A stretch of DNA of 63,899 nt from Alkalinema sp. FACHB-956 (GTDB lineage: Bacteria; Cyanobacteriota; Cyanobacteriia; Leptolyngbyales; Leptolyngbyaceae). The stretch is from NCBI RefSeq assembly GCF_014697025.1, contig NZ_JACJRC010000027.1, forward strand, positions 1 to 63,899, read 5' to 3'. Positions 8,757 through 18,137 of the stretch are shown here, in pieces. The position numbers and the translations under genes are program-made. The notes beneath the pieces are model-generated. The model worked only from the letters and a program-made list of their open reading frames with translations, searched no databases and was not told where the DNA came from. The first letter of the stretch is position 1. Each line of letters starts with the position of its first letter.

Positions 8757-11313
8757 AGCCCAACTCCACCAAAAACCGATTCAACTTCTCCGCCTCAGCA
8801 TCCCGCTCCGCCAAAATCTCCTTCAGCGTCACCGCATACTTCTCCCAAAGCCGCTCCACCGCCGCCACAAACGCCCGCACATCCTGCCGCAAATACCCCT
8901 CAAACTGCCCCATCACCAACCGCTCAAACCGCGCCATAATCAACGGCTGCGCCTCCTCCGGCGAAATCCGCTCCCGCGCCTGCTCCACCAACTCATCCCG
9001 CCGCTTCTCCACCTCCCGCACATTCGCCTTCAATTCCTTCAACTCCGCCTCCAACCCCGAATGCCGCGCCAACCGCCCATCGATCTCCCCAAGCCGACTC
9101 TCCAACCCTGCGATCAGACCCTCCATCTCCGCAATCTCCCGCTGCTTCCCCTGCCGCTCTGCCGCTGCAAACCCCGCCTGCTCCATCCGCTTCACATCCT
9201 GCCGCATCACCTTCACCAACTTCAGCCCATTTTTCCGCTGCCCCTCCAAATCCTTCCGCTCCTCCTTCAGCGACTTCACCAATCCCTTCGGCAACACCCC
9301 CTCCTCCGACTCCTCCGGCTCCTCATCCTCATCCCCCGTATCCACCGCCGCAAACAACCCCTCCAACTCCGCAATCCGCCCCTGATCCCGTTCCAACTGC
9401 GCCAACACCTCCGGAAACTGCGATCGCAAAATATCCTCATCCGGAATCAACTCCGGCCCCCAACCACTCGCCGCGATCGACTTCAGATCCGCCCCCACCT
9501 CTTGCAAATAAGCCGCGATCGCCCCCCGCACCTGATGCTCATCCAAAATCCCCTGCGGCTCCAAAGCAGGAACGATCGACGCCAAAAACTTCCGCCGCAC
9601 CGCAAACGCATTCCCCGACTCCGGCAACCCCTCAATCAACAACCGCTGCTGCTTCCACCACATTTGCAACGCCGATCGAAACGTTGCCTGCTTCGCCAAC
9701 ACCCCATCTGACCCCTCAATCAACCGCCGAATCTCATCCTTCGCCCCAATCCCGATCGCAAAATCGCTATAATCCCCTTGCTTCCGGGCCTTAAACAACA
9801 ACGCCCGCACCCCCGCATAATGGGCAAAATACCGCCCCAACGCCTCAATCTCCCGATTCGGGACACCCCCATTCAAATGCGCCCGCACATCCTGCGGCTC
9901 CGGTGGCGGACTATTATCCACATACCGCCGAATATTTAAATTAAACTCCTCCGCCTGCAACTCCTCCCGACTCACCAACCGCGAATAACTCCCTACCTCC
10001 AACCGATTACGATACACATTCGTAATCTTCTCAATATCCTCCGCCCGCAACGAATTCTGATTCTTCCCTTCCCGATACTCCCGATCGGCATTAATAAACA
10101 ACACTCGATCGCGCTCCCTCGCCCCCGATCGGTTCATCACCAACACACAAGCCGGAATCCCCGTCCCATAAAACAACCCCGCAGGCAACCCAATCACCGC
10201 CTCCAAAATCCCATCCTTGATAAATCGCTCCCGGCAAGCCTTCTCCTCACCCCCCCGAAACAGCACCCCATGGGGCATCACCACCGCCATCCGGCCATCC
10301 GCCTTCAGCGACGACACCATATGCTGCACAAACATCAAATCCGCCTTCTTCCCCGACTCCGGCAACCAAGTATGAAACCGCTCCGGAAACTTCAGCCCAT
10401 CCCGCGTGTAATTCTGCGAAAACGGCGGATTGGCAATCACCCGATCGAACCTCACAACCTCCCCATTCTCCACATGCAGCGGGTCTTGCAGCGTATCCCC
10501 CTGCTCAATCTTCGCGCTCGTAATCCCATGCAAAATCATATTCATCTTGCAAATCGCCCAAGTGCCCCCATTTAGCTCCTGCCCCGCCAAAGCCAAATTT
10601 CGCGCATTGCCCCCCGTCTCCGCCACATACTGCTGCGACTGAATCAACATACCGCCCGAACCCGCACAGGGGTCATAGATCGACATCCCCTCCCCCGGCT
10701 CAATAATCTGCACCAACGTCCGCACCACCTCCGCCGGCGTATAAAACTCGCCCCCTTTCTTCCCCGCCGTATCCGCAAAATACTTAATCAAATACTCGTA
10801 AGCCGCCCCCAGCAAATCCGGAAACTCAAAATCCCCATTGCTCAACGGAATCTTACTAAAGTGCTGGATAAACTGCACCAACGTCGCATCCGACATCGGC
10901 TTCTGGCCCACCTTCCGATTGAAATTAATCCCCTTCAGCACATCCTGCAACGCATCGGCATTCGCATCTTCGATCGCCGCCAATGCCTTATTCAGCCCTG
11001 AACCCACCGACTGCTTCAAATGCTGAAGCTGACTCCAATGCGCCTCCTCCGGCACAAAGAAGTCGTATTTATTTCGATTCGCCAACTGCTGCTCAATCAG
11101 CGCAGGCTTCATCCCCTTCGCCTCATAGCCCTGCCGCAACGCCTCCCGATCGGCATCGAACTGGTCACTCAGCCGCTTCAAAAACAGAATCCCAAAAATA
11201 TATTCCTTATACTCCGAGGCATCCATATTGCCTCGCAGAATGTCACAAGCCTTAAATAGCTCGCTTTCCAGCTTGGAGAGAGTTAACTTTTGGGGCTTCA
11301 TAACACACAGCAT
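8749..11313 (-). CDS. hsdM: Type I restriction-modification methyltransferase (M) subunit, long form
   Basis: N6-adenine methyltransferase. The N-terminal HsdM helical domain runs from about residue 12 ([15 protein letters not shown]). The catalytic domain has the SAM-binding DPCAGSGGM at about 214-222 and the NPPF active-site motif at about 295-298. It is 854 residues, well above the roughly 500 of classical HsdM. The extra C-terminal 350 residues include an acidic hinge ([15 protein letters not shown]) and a long predicted coiled coil with many R/E/L residues. The start may be the ATG at 11313 or the ATG at 11301 (MKPQKLTL); neither has a strong Shine-Dalgarno sequence. The antisense open frames here are by-products of high GC. 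Confidence 0.93.
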   Translation of the reverse strand: MLCVMKPQKLTLSKLESELFKACDILRGNMDASEYKEYIFGILFLKRLSDQFDADREALRQGYEAKGMKPALIEQQLANRNKYDFFVPEEAHWSQLQHLKQSVGSGLNKALAAIEDANADALQDVLKGINFNRKVGQKPMSDATLVQFIQHFSKIPLSNGDFEFPDLLGAAYEYLIKYFADTAGKKGGEFYTPAEVVRTLVQIIEPGEGMSIYDPCAGSGGMLIQSQQYVAETGGNARNLALAGQELNGGTWAICKMNMILHGITSAKIEQGDTLQDPLHVENGEVVRFDRVIANPPFSQNYTRDGLKFPERFHTWLPESGKKADLMFVQHMVSSLKADGRMAVVMPHGVLFRGGEEKACRERFIKDGILEAVIGLPAGLFYGTGIPACVLVMNRSGARERDRVLFINADREYREGKNQNSLRAEDIEKITNVYRNRLEVGSYSRLVSREELQAEEFNLNIRRYVDNSPPPEPQDVRAHLNGGVPNREIEALGRYFAHYAGVRALLFKARKQGDYSDFAIGIGAKDEIRRLIEGSDGVLAKQATFRSALQMWWKQQRLLIEGLPESGNAFAVRRKFLASIVPALEPQGILDEHQVRGAIAAYLQEVGADLKSIAASGWGPELIPDEDILRSQFPEVLAQLERDQGRIAELEGLFAAVDTGDEDEEPEESEEGVLPKGLVKSLKEERKDLEGQRKNGLKLVKVMRQDVKRMEQAGFAAAERQGKQREIAEMEGLIAGLESRLGEIDGRLARHSGLEAELKELKANVREVEKRRDELVEQARERISPEEAQPLIMARFERLVMGQFEGYLRQDVRAFVAAVERLWEKYAVTLKEILAERDAEAEKLNRFLVELGYE

Positions 11314-11398
11314 CCCGATCGAACTGTCGCATAATACTTCGCATTTGCTCGATCGTCAGCAAAACCACAGGAACAATTCCCCCCCTTTTTCAGGTGAC

Positions 11399-12022
11399 TC
11401 ACTCTGCAATCTGAGCAGGTTCCGATACCTTCGGTTTGAGGCGTTTTTGAATCAGGAAACCGACAAAATTTAAAATCTGATCCATCAGAAACGCCGTAAC
11501 CATAACCGCGATCGCTGCATTCACCACAGGCTTTAAACTCTGCGTTCCTTGGTTATAGAGATCCCAAATGTAGCCTCCCAAGGTCTGATTACTCGACAGA
11601 AGAATATCCGCCGTGATCATGACCGACCAAGCCAACATCAGCCCAAAGCGCAAGCCTTGGAAAATGCTGGGAATCGCAAAAAACATCTGGTTTTGGTGCC
11701 GTCTTGCCCGTTGAATCCCAATCGCAGTGTAAATCGCCACAACCCAGAATGTACTGAACGCCACCAGTAGCGAACCGATCGGCTCAGTCTGTTTCAGCAG
11801 AATGAGGAGAATGGGGATTAATAACACTGCAGGCAGAGAGGCCGGAATCTGTAACAGATACTTGGCAGCACCTGCCGTCCACCGATTCAACCCTAGCAAC
11901 GTCCCCAATACCAAACCCGACACCGCCGCTGGCACAAAGCCTGCTAGCAGCAGCACCAAAGTTTGCACCAACGCTGGCACAACAGATGCATTCATCACCA
12001 AATCAGGAGCACTGGTTTCCAT
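11399..12022 (-). CDS. ABC transporter permease-like membrane protein (orphan, short)
   Basis: A 207-residue protein with about six hydrophobic segments. It resembles binding-protein-dependent permeases of the nitrate/taurine type: the FFAIPSIFQGLRFGLMLAWSVMITADIL block lies where the cytoplasmic coupling loop of that family would be. It is shorter than the usual 250-290 residues and has no ATPase or binding protein next to it. It could be a divergent permease that uses another system's ATPase, or a decaying copy. Its function and substrate are unknown. Confidence 0.6.
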   Translation of the reverse strand: METSAPDLVMNASVVPALVQTLVLLLAGFVPAAVSGLVLGTLLGLNRWTAGAAKYLLQIPASLPAVLLIPILLILLKQTEPIGSLLVAFSTFWVVAIYTAIGIQRARRHQNQMFFAIPSIFQGLRFGLMLAWSVMITADILLSSNQTLGGYIWDLYNQGTQSLKPVVNAAIAVMVTAFLMDQILNFVGFLIQKRLKPKVSEPAQIAE

Positions 12023-12060
12023 AAAGCAATGGGCAAAGGCAAGGTATTAAGAGCAAGAGG

Positions 12061-12119
12061 TCAAGCGCAGTGGATCAAAGCGCAGTGGATCAAAGCGCAA
12101 GGGGTTCAGCGCAAGGGGA
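12061..12119. repeat. About 15-bp tandem repeat, about 4 copies
   Basis: Units of the form tcaaagcgcagtgga, two near-perfect and two degenerate (caagggg ending), lie upstream of the ABC permease-like gene. They are non-coding. Confidence 0.75.
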
Positions 12120-12205
12120 CAAGCATCCGGGGTTAACGGTCAGCGCATCATCAACGATCGAGTCAGCTCTAACGATCGCGCTATCCAGCCTGAAGATTGT
12201 ACGCC

Positions 12206-12235
12206 AAAAAGATAGGGTAGGCCGTTCACCTACCC
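12206..12235 (-). terminator. Intrinsic terminator downstream of hemJ
   Basis: A perfect 7-bp stem, GGGTAGG (12215-12221) with CCTACCC (12229-12235). On the minus strand it is followed after TATC by five T (12210-12206). It lies about 55 bases past the hemJ stop. Confidence 0.7.
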
Positions 12236-12288
12236 ACCTTAAAAAGCAACATTCACCAGAACAAAGTTTTAGATTCTGAAAGAGCAAA

Positions 12289-12894
12289 TTAAGCCGTCGG
12301 TTCAGGGGTACTTTCAGTCGTCACCTGTTGTTCCAATGCTTGTTTTTTCTTTTCGGCATCCAGACGACGCTTGCGAGCATAGAGTTGAATACTCGCAGCA
12401 AAAGCCACCACCATCAAGAGAATGACATAGCCCGTTGCATTGGTGGGAATGTCATTCTTAAACACCGCCAACATCACCACCACCACTAGAAAGAAGGTGG
12501 GAAATTCATTCATCCAGCGAAATTGCTTTGAGGTCAGTGGCGTTTCCCCCGCTTCCAACTGGGCAATCACCCGCCGACAGAAAAAATGAAACACCACGAG
12601 CACCCCAACCAAGGCAATCTTCACATGCAGCCAGGTTTGGTGTAGAAAGTCCGGTTGCACAACCAGCATCCCGATCGCCATCGCGATCGTCACAATCATC
12701 GCCGGCATCATAATAATGCCGTAGAGGCGTTTTTCCATCAGGGTGTACTGTTCCCGCAGGATGCTGCGCACGGGTTCAGTCTGCTGTTCCTGGGCTTCGG
12801 CATGGTAGACAAACAGGCGGGGCAGGTAGAACAGACCCGCAAACCAGGAGACAAAGCCAACGATGTGAAAGGCTTTAAACCAAAAATAGGGCAT
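12289..12894 (-). CDS. hemJ: Protoporphyrinogen oxidase HemJ
   Basis: HemJ is the membrane-bound protoporphyrinogen IX oxidase used by most cyanobacteria in haem and chlorophyll synthesis. The N-terminus MPYFWFKAFHIVGFVSWFAG with the conserved His10, followed by LPRLFVYH with Arg26, is diagnostic. About four further hydrophobic helices follow, including the RWMNEFPTFFLVVVVML segment. At 201 residues the length is normal; the last 40 residues are a charged tail. It lies downstream of trhO on the same strand with an 80-base gap, and a clear terminator follows. Confidence 0.92.
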   Translation of the reverse strand: MPYFWFKAFHIVGFVSWFAGLFYLPRLFVYHAEAQEQQTEPVRSILREQYTLMEKRLYGIIMMPAMIVTIAMAIGMLVVQPDFLHQTWLHVKIALVGVLVVFHFFCRRVIAQLEAGETPLTSKQFRWMNEFPTFFLVVVVMLAVFKNDIPTNATGYVILLMVVAFAASIQLYARKRRLDAEKKKQALEQQVTTESTPEPTA

Positions 12895-12975
12895 AGATTA
12901 AAGTCAGGATGTGAAAAACGCCTGACTGTATTAAAGGCAATGTCTTGTCCCTAAAGCAAGGGGGAGAGGGATGCT

Positions 12976-13860
12976 TTAGCGCGATCGTTGCAACACACGC
13001 TGTTTCTGACGCTCTTGGTTCCGCCGGAGCCGTTCTTCCGTTTGGAGATCAACACAGTGGGGGCAATGAATCCCCTCCTGGTACTGATCAGACTGCCGTT
13101 CCGCGATCGACACCGGATGGCCACAGGCGAGACACAACTCGTAGGAACCTTCCTCAACGCCATGGGTCACCGCCACCCGTTGATCAAACACAAAACATTC
13201 CCCATCCCACAGACTCTCTTCCGGGGCCACTTCTTCCAGATACTTCAGAATTCCGCCCTTGAGGTGATAGACCGTTTCAAACCCCTGGGACAGCATATAG
13301 GCCGAAGCCTTTTCGCAGCGAATCCCTCCCGTGCAGAACATCGCAACTTTCCGATGCTGGGTAGGATCCAGATTCTGCTGAACGTAGTCCGGGAACTGGC
13401 GGAAGGATTCCGTTTGGGGATTAATCGCCCCTTGGAAGCTCCCAGTTCTGACCTCGAAGTCATTGCGGGTATCAATCACAATCACCTCTGGATCCTGAAT
13501 CACCCGATTCCAATCCTGGGGATCAACATAGGTACCCACCCCCTGGGCTGGATTGACCTCCGGGCGACCCAAGGTAACAATTTCCGGTTTCACTTTGACC
13601 TTTAGCCGATAGAAGGGCTGCTGATCGGTATAGGATTCCTTGACTTGCAGATTAGCTAACCGAGGATCCGATCGCAATTCCCCAAAAATCCCATCGATCG
13701 CCTCCCGCGAGCCACTAATTGTCCCGTTGATGCCTTCCTGGGCCAGCAAGATCGTCCCTTTAATTTGATGGGCAAGGCAGCGATCGAAGAACTGATCCCG
13801 CAGCTCATGGCAATCTGGCAAAGCCACAAACTGATAGAAGGCAGCAACTACGATAGACAT
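12976..13860 (-). CDS. trhO: tRNA uridine(34) hydroxylase, rhodanese-domain
   Basis: TrhO (YceA) makes 5-hydroxyuridine at the tRNA wobble position using O2. The 294-residue protein has the N-terminal acylphosphatase-like domain ([19 protein letters not shown]), then a rhodanese domain with [10 protein letters not shown] and the catalytic loop [15 protein letters not shown] (active Cys in the CTGGIR loop). The C-terminal zinc-type cluster (CLACGHPVS...CPHC) is usual for this family. Length and all motifs are intact. It shares its strand with hemJ. Confidence 0.93.
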   Translation of the reverse strand: MSIVVAAFYQFVALPDCHELRDQFFDRCLAHQIKGTILLAQEGINGTISGSREAIDGIFGELRSDPRLANLQVKESYTDQQPFYRLKVKVKPEIVTLGRPEVNPAQGVGTYVDPQDWNRVIQDPEVIVIDTRNDFEVRTGSFQGAINPQTESFRQFPDYVQQNLDPTQHRKVAMFCTGGIRCEKASAYMLSQGFETVYHLKGGILKYLEEVAPEESLWDGECFVFDQRVAVTHGVEEGSYELCLACGHPVSIAERQSDQYQEGIHCPHCVDLQTEERLRRNQERQKQRVLQRSR

Positions 13861-14030
13861 AATGGGAGAGATGTAGAGTGGGTGAGGGGTAGAAAAAAGG
13901 TGATGAATTAGATGACAGACTCGTTATCTAATCAGATTTTGCCGGAAAAGTCATCTTTGAGGAGCGGCGAGGAACGCAACAGCCCCCGGCCCAGTCCTGA
14001 GCCCCCGGTCAAATCCTTCTAGAAATCGTC

Positions 14031-14402
14031 CTAGAAATCGTCTTCGTAGCCACCGCCACCACTATTCATCGAGCTTTCGTTATCTCGGCGGGAACCCAAT
14101 AGCTCCAAACGATCGACCAAAATGACCGGGGATGAACGATTGGCACCCGTATTGCGATCGACCCAGGTATCAAACTTGAGGGATCCCTTAATTCCCACTA
14201 AGCTCCCTTTCCGCACGTATTGCTCAGCCACCTCCGCCTGACGTCCCCACAACTCCAGATTGAACCAATCCGGCTGATCGTTGTTGCGACTGTTCCGATT
14301 GACCGCCAAGGTTAAGCGACATTTAACGCTCCCCGATTCAAAATACTTGACATCCGGATCTCCGCCGACGCGGCCCACAAGAGTAATGACGTTTAAGCTC
14401 AT
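14031..14402 (-). CDS. ssb: Single-stranded DNA-binding protein
   Basis: An OB-fold protein of 123 residues. The start MSLNVITLVGRVGGDPDVKYF, the middle DWFNLELWGRQAEVAEQYVRKGSLVGIKGSL and the KFDTWVDRNTG segment match cyanobacterial Ssb. The C-terminal tail is very short, with a Gly stretch and the end YEDDF. It keeps an acidic tip with a final Phe but lacks the IPF ending of the E. coli type. In large cyanobacterial genomes there are often several ssb paralogues, so it may not be the only one. Confidence 0.92.
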   Translation of the reverse strand: MSLNVITLVGRVGGDPDVKYFESGSVKCRLTLAVNRNSRNNDQPDWFNLELWGRQAEVAEQYVRKGSLVGIKGSLKFDTWVDRNTGANRSSPVILVDRLELLGSRRDNESSMNSGGGGYEDDF

Positions 14403-14786
14403 GACCTTTAGTTTCAGTGCTAAGGTACTGGTGGATAGGTTAGCTTCCCTATCCTAACTAGAAGATTCCCCGCTAGCGCAGAATCTTTCAGGTTTTCACC
14501 GCTTTCTATGGCCGCTTTGTGGCAGGGATCGGGCACCTCCTCCCAGGACGATCCAGCTCGCCGTGCCCCACTCAGTTCAGCCGATCGTTGCACCTGTTCC
14601 CGCAACCTTTTACGAGATCTTTGAGATTTATGTGGTTATATAGATGGATACGATCGGGTAGCGCTTTCACCTCTGCTGCTATTTTCCAGTTAGCTGGATT
14701 TTTGATCCAGCAGGATCAGCGCAAATGACAGTAGGGCGTTGCGCGAGAGTAAATCGTTCCATGCCAGCCATGCCCAGCCAAGGGAT

Positions 14787-14854
14787 GCACAACCACAAGG
14801 TTTGCACAACCACAAGGTTTGCACAACCACAAGGTTTGCACAACCGAGGTCTGT
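14787..14854. repeat. 17-bp tandem repeat, 4 copies
   Basis: Three identical units gcacaaccacaaggttt lie at 14787-14803, 14804-14820 and 14821-14837, with a fourth degenerate unit at 14838-14854. Confidence 0.9.
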
Positions 14855-14864
14855 ACAATACATC

Positions 14865-14900
14865 TATTGCACAAAACAATTGTATTGCATAAAACAATTG
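14865..14900. repeat. 18-bp tandem repeat, 2 copies
   Basis: Units tattgca(c/t)aaaacaattg lie at 14865-14882 and 14883-14900, differing at one base. Confidence 0.8.
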
Positions 14901-15518
14901 TCATTAATGGTCATTTCAGGGGCATTGCTAGACATTTCAGATACCTCAGGCAGCTCAAAAACAACTCACAGCCCAAAGCAACTCAGCCTTAAATCATCTT
15001 TAAAATTGCATTTTTTCCGCCTGATTCATTGCTTTTACTAATTACTGCCTTTATCCAGACTCATCATTTTCTCCTATTTTCTCTGGGTGTTTTTATAAGC
15101 AGGTGTTTTTTCTAAGCCAGGTTGTCGCAGTCATTCATTGCTGAGCGAGGAAATTTTGCCCAAACCTTCTTATCTTTATTCGTAGTTTCTACAGAAAAAA
15201 TCATCGCTGAATGTAATAAATGAATCTTGGAATGGTAAATTATTGCCAATTTAACCGGGTTGCCCTTGAACCGTGTGTTTACTGCTCATAGGAGACCACC
15301 AGTTCATCCTTGGTTTAGCGATCGGTCGTCTAGACGATGGTCAGAAAACATACTAGAATCCACCTTTGTTTCCACCGTCCACAAACGCCGATGTTTGACC
15401 AAAACAGTCTGGCACCAGTAAAGTTAGACTTTTCAGTTGACTTTCAAGTTGGACTTCCCATTGCAAGGGTGGCTGGGCTTCAGGAACGTTGTCGTTAGTA
15501 CAGAAGGCAGAGTAAGTC

Positions 15519-16556
15519 GTGGGTCTTTTCAGTCGCTTTTCCCTGTCCCGTGATATGGGGATTGATCTGGGTACCGCTAATACGTTGGTTTACGTTTCAG
15601 GGAAAGGCATTGTCCTACAAGAACCGTCCGTAGTGGCGATCGATCAAAATGAGCGCGTTCCTTTGGCCGTTGGAGAAGATGCCAAGCGCATGTTGGGGCG
15701 GACACCGGGAAATATTGTGGCACTGCGTCCGCTGCGAGATGGGGTGATCGCGGATTTTGATACCGCAGAACTGATGCTGAAGCACTTTATCACCCGCGTC
15801 CATGAAGGGAAGCAACTAGTTTCGCCGCGTGTGGTGATTGGCATTCCCAGTGGGGTCACGGGGGTGGAACGGCGGGCGGTCATGGATGCGGCCACCCAGG
15901 CCGGGGCACGGGAAGTGTTTCTGATCGATGAGCCTGTGGCAGCGGCGATCGGAGCCGGTCTCCCCGTAGCGGAACCAACGGGCAACATGATTATTGACAT
16001 CGGCGGCGGCACCACCGAGGTGGCCGTTCTCAGCTTGCAGGGCACGGTACTGAGTGAATCGGTTCGGGTGGCGGGCGATGAACTGAGTGACGCGATCGTC
16101 CAATACATGAAAAAAGTCCATAACCTCGTGATTGGGGAACGCACCGCCGAGGAAATCAAGATTGCGATCGGATCCGCTTACCCCAGCCGCGATGCTGACG
16201 AAGAAACCATGGAAGTGCGCGGGTTGCACCTGCTGTCGGGTCTGCCCCAAACCGTCACGATCAAAGCCCCGGAAATTCGGGAAAGCATGGCTGAACCATT
16301 GGCCGTCATCGTCGATGCAGTCAAGCGCACCCTAGAACGCACTCCGCCGGAGTTAGCGTCTGACATCATCGATCGGGGCATTATGTTGGCAGGGGGCGGT
16401 GCTCTCCTCAAGGGCCTCGATACCTTGATCAGCCATGAAACCGGCATCGTTGTCCATGTGGCCGCTGATCCACTCAGTTGTGTCGTATTGGGCACCGGGC
16501 GTGTGCTGGAAAACTTTAATCAGCTTGGACGGGTGTTCAGCAGCCGTCCACGGTAG
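15519..16556 (+). CDS. mreB: Rod-shape determining protein MreB
   Basis: An actin-like filament protein that guides lateral peptidoglycan synthesis. The 345-residue protein shows the actin-fold phosphate loops: [14 protein letters not shown] near residue 12, [17 protein letters not shown] near 158 and [15 protein letters not shown] near 287. The start is GTG at 15519, giving the typical [19 protein letters not shown]-terminus; an ATG at 15555 is too far inside. It is the first gene of mreB-mreC-mreD, with about 90 bases before mreC. Confidence 0.96.
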   Translation: MGLFSRFSLSRDMGIDLGTANTLVYVSGKGIVLQEPSVVAIDQNERVPLAVGEDAKRMLGRTPGNIVALRPLRDGVIADFDTAELMLKHFITRVHEGKQLVSPRVVIGIPSGVTGVERRAVMDAATQAGAREVFLIDEPVAAAIGAGLPVAEPTGNMIIDIGGGTTEVAVLSLQGTVLSESVRVAGDELSDAIVQYMKKVHNLVIGERTAEEIKIAIGSAYPSRDADEETMEVRGLHLLSGLPQTVTIKAPEIRESMAEPLAVIVDAVKRTLERTPPELASDIIDRGIMLAGGGALLKGLDTLISHETGIVVHVAADPLSCVVLGTGRVLENFNQLGRVFSSRPR

Positions 16557-16645
16557 AACGAATTGCCTGCTAAGGTCTCCTGATCCAGACAATTTTTGGG
16601 TGGAAGGTAATTCAGTCATCTACTGAGTCTTGCCAAGGAACTGAC

Positions 16646-17536
16646 ATGGTGCCTTTCACCCGACCTAAAGTCGTCCAACCTCGAACAAGTCTTCGCATGT
16701 TTACAGTACGCCGCTGGTGGGAACGGTTCGGAACACAAACGCTCTTGATCGGCCTTGCGATCGGGACAGCGGCGATCGTGCGTCAAACCCAGGGAGCATG
16801 GCTCATGGAAACCTATCAATGGTTTTCTCGGCCCTTTCAAGGGGATCCCAACCAAGCCGCCCTCCAGCTGGAGAATGCCCAAGTTCTAGAACTCCAACAA
16901 CGCCTGATCGAGTTACAAAACCGCAACCAGCGCCTAGAAGAATTACTGGGTTTAGTCCAGGACAAAAAAAAGGAAGCCTTAGCTGCACCTGTGATTGGCC
17001 GTAGTGCAGACCATTGGTGGGAGCAGTTGATCCTAGGGCGCGGCCTTAAGGATGGGGTGCAACTCAATAGTGTGGTGATGGCCCCTGGGGGAGTGGTCGG
17101 GCGAGTCAGTCAAGTCAGTGACCATGCCAGCCGAGTTGTCCTCTTGAGCAATGCGGCCAACCAGGTGGGCGTTACCGTCAGTCGCAGCCGTGCAACGGGC
17201 TACATGAAGGGGCAAACGGGCCAAAATGCAGGCACCCAAGTCATTATGCAGTTTTTTGATAAGGTTCCCGATGTCCGCAAGGGCGACACTGTGGTGACTT
17301 CGGCCTTTAGTAGCAAATTTCCTGAGGGCTTGCCCGTGGGGCGGATCGAGTCGATCGACCTCAGCAAAAGTCCAGCCCCCGAGGCCATCATCCAACTGAC
17401 TGCACCAATCAGTTCCTTAGAATGGGTCGTGGTCTCTCCCCCCAACGCCATCAACCCAGCAGATACCCTCCCCACGCCAGAACCTTCACCCACTTCCAGT
17501 TTTTCGCCGAGCCCTTCACCCTCTGTCCAACCATGA
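16646..17536 (+). CDS. mreC: Rod-shape determining protein MreC
   Basis: A bitopic protein linking cytoplasmic MreB to the periplasmic wall enzymes. It has a membrane segment (TLLIGLAIGTAAIV) at about residues 33-46, then a coiled coil at about 75-110 (LELQQRLIELQNRNQRLEELL). The β-domain is marked by APVIGRSADHWWEQLILGRG and by KGDTVVTSAFSSKFPEGLPVG. The tail is Pro/Ser-rich. At 296 residues the length is normal. Its TGA overlaps the mreD start. Confidence 0.93.
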   Translation: MVPFTRPKVVQPRTSLRMFTVRRWWERFGTQTLLIGLAIGTAAIVRQTQGAWLMETYQWFSRPFQGDPNQAALQLENAQVLELQQRLIELQNRNQRLEELLGLVQDKKKEALAAPVIGRSADHWWEQLILGRGLKDGVQLNSVVMAPGGVVGRVSQVSDHASRVVLLSNAANQVGVTVSRSRATGYMKGQTGQNAGTQVIMQFFDKVPDVRKGDTVVTSAFSSKFPEGLPVGRIESIDLSKSPAPEAIIQLTAPISSLEWVVVSPPNAINPADTLPTPEPSPTSSFSPSPSPSVQP

Positions 17537-18114
17537 TGCATTTGTTCACTTTCGGTCAGCTATCCCGGCAGTGTTCACAATGGATGGAACAAAGTTCCTT
17601 AGCACGGTGGGGCGTCATTTGCGCCGGGACAGCCTTCTCCGTCTTTGTCTGCTTGATGCTGTCGCCCACCCGTTGGCCTGGTATGACCTTAGCGGGAATT
17701 GGCCCCAATTGGTTGCTGATTTGGGTGGTGGCTTGGAGCCTGAAACGAAATGTCTGGTCGGCGATCTCGGCGGGGATGGCCCTCGGTTTTTTGCAGGATG
17801 CCATGACCGAATTACACCCCAGCCATGCCGTAAGTTTAGTCGTCGTCGGTCTATTAACGGCTCGATTACAAAAACAGCGCTATCTCCAAGAAGATTTTAT
17901 TTCTGTGGCGCTGATCGTCTTTGGCATGGCGGTAGTCGCTGAAACGGTCACTGCGATTCAGTTCAGCCTCTTGGGGACCCGATCGCTTCTAGAAATCTGG
18001 AAACACCATCAGTTGATTGCCCTCAGTTCCGCCATTCTCAGCAGTTTGTGGGCTCCGGTCATCTATTTCCCGCTGAACCGTTGGTGGCAATGGGTGGGGA
18101 TTCAGCCAGAGTAG
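17533..18114 (+). CDS. mreD: Rod-shape determining protein MreD
   Basis: A small polytopic membrane protein of the elongasome, 193 residues from the ATG at 17533, which overlaps the mreC stop in ATGATG; the next ATG at 17536 is equally possible. It contains about five hydrophobic helices. LAGIGPNWLLIWVVAWSLKRN followed by GMALGFLQDAMT resembles the conserved GxxxGLxxD block of cyanobacterial MreD. A longer frame beginning at 17422 inside mreC is not supported. Confidence 0.88.
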   Translation: MMHLFTFGQLSRQCSQWMEQSSLARWGVICAGTAFSVFVCLMLSPTRWPGMTLAGIGPNWLLIWVVAWSLKRNVWSAISAGMALGFLQDAMTELHPSHAVSLVVVGLLTARLQKQRYLQEDFISVALIVFGMAVVAETVTAIQFSLLGTRSLLEIWKHHQLIALSSAILSSLWAPVIYFPLNRWWQWVGIQPE

Positions 18115-18137
18115 TTGGCCCGGAGTCGTTGAAAGGC

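Larger units (their letters stand above)
14403..15518. other. 1.1-kb non-coding region upstream of mreB with two tandem repeats
   Basis: I find no convincing gene here. A hairpin-like sequence (ggatagg/cctatcc) lies at about 14432-14452. A 17-bp repeat in four copies (14787-14854) and an 18-bp repeat in two copies (14865-14900) follow. The rest, up to the mreB GTG start, is AT-rich and probably contains the mreBCD promoter, which I cannot pinpoint. Confidence 0.6.

Noticed and set aside
9061-11259. Plus-strand open frames opposite hsdM, rich in Pro/Leu/Arg or His
   Set aside because: Low-complexity products of a GC-rich coding strand; hsdM has all expected motifs.
14403-14620. Minus-strand open frame (14420-14605) suspected to be the tail of a degraded TnpB element
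   Set aside because: No RuvC or zinc-ribbon motif and no paired end hairpins; the similarity was only an impression.
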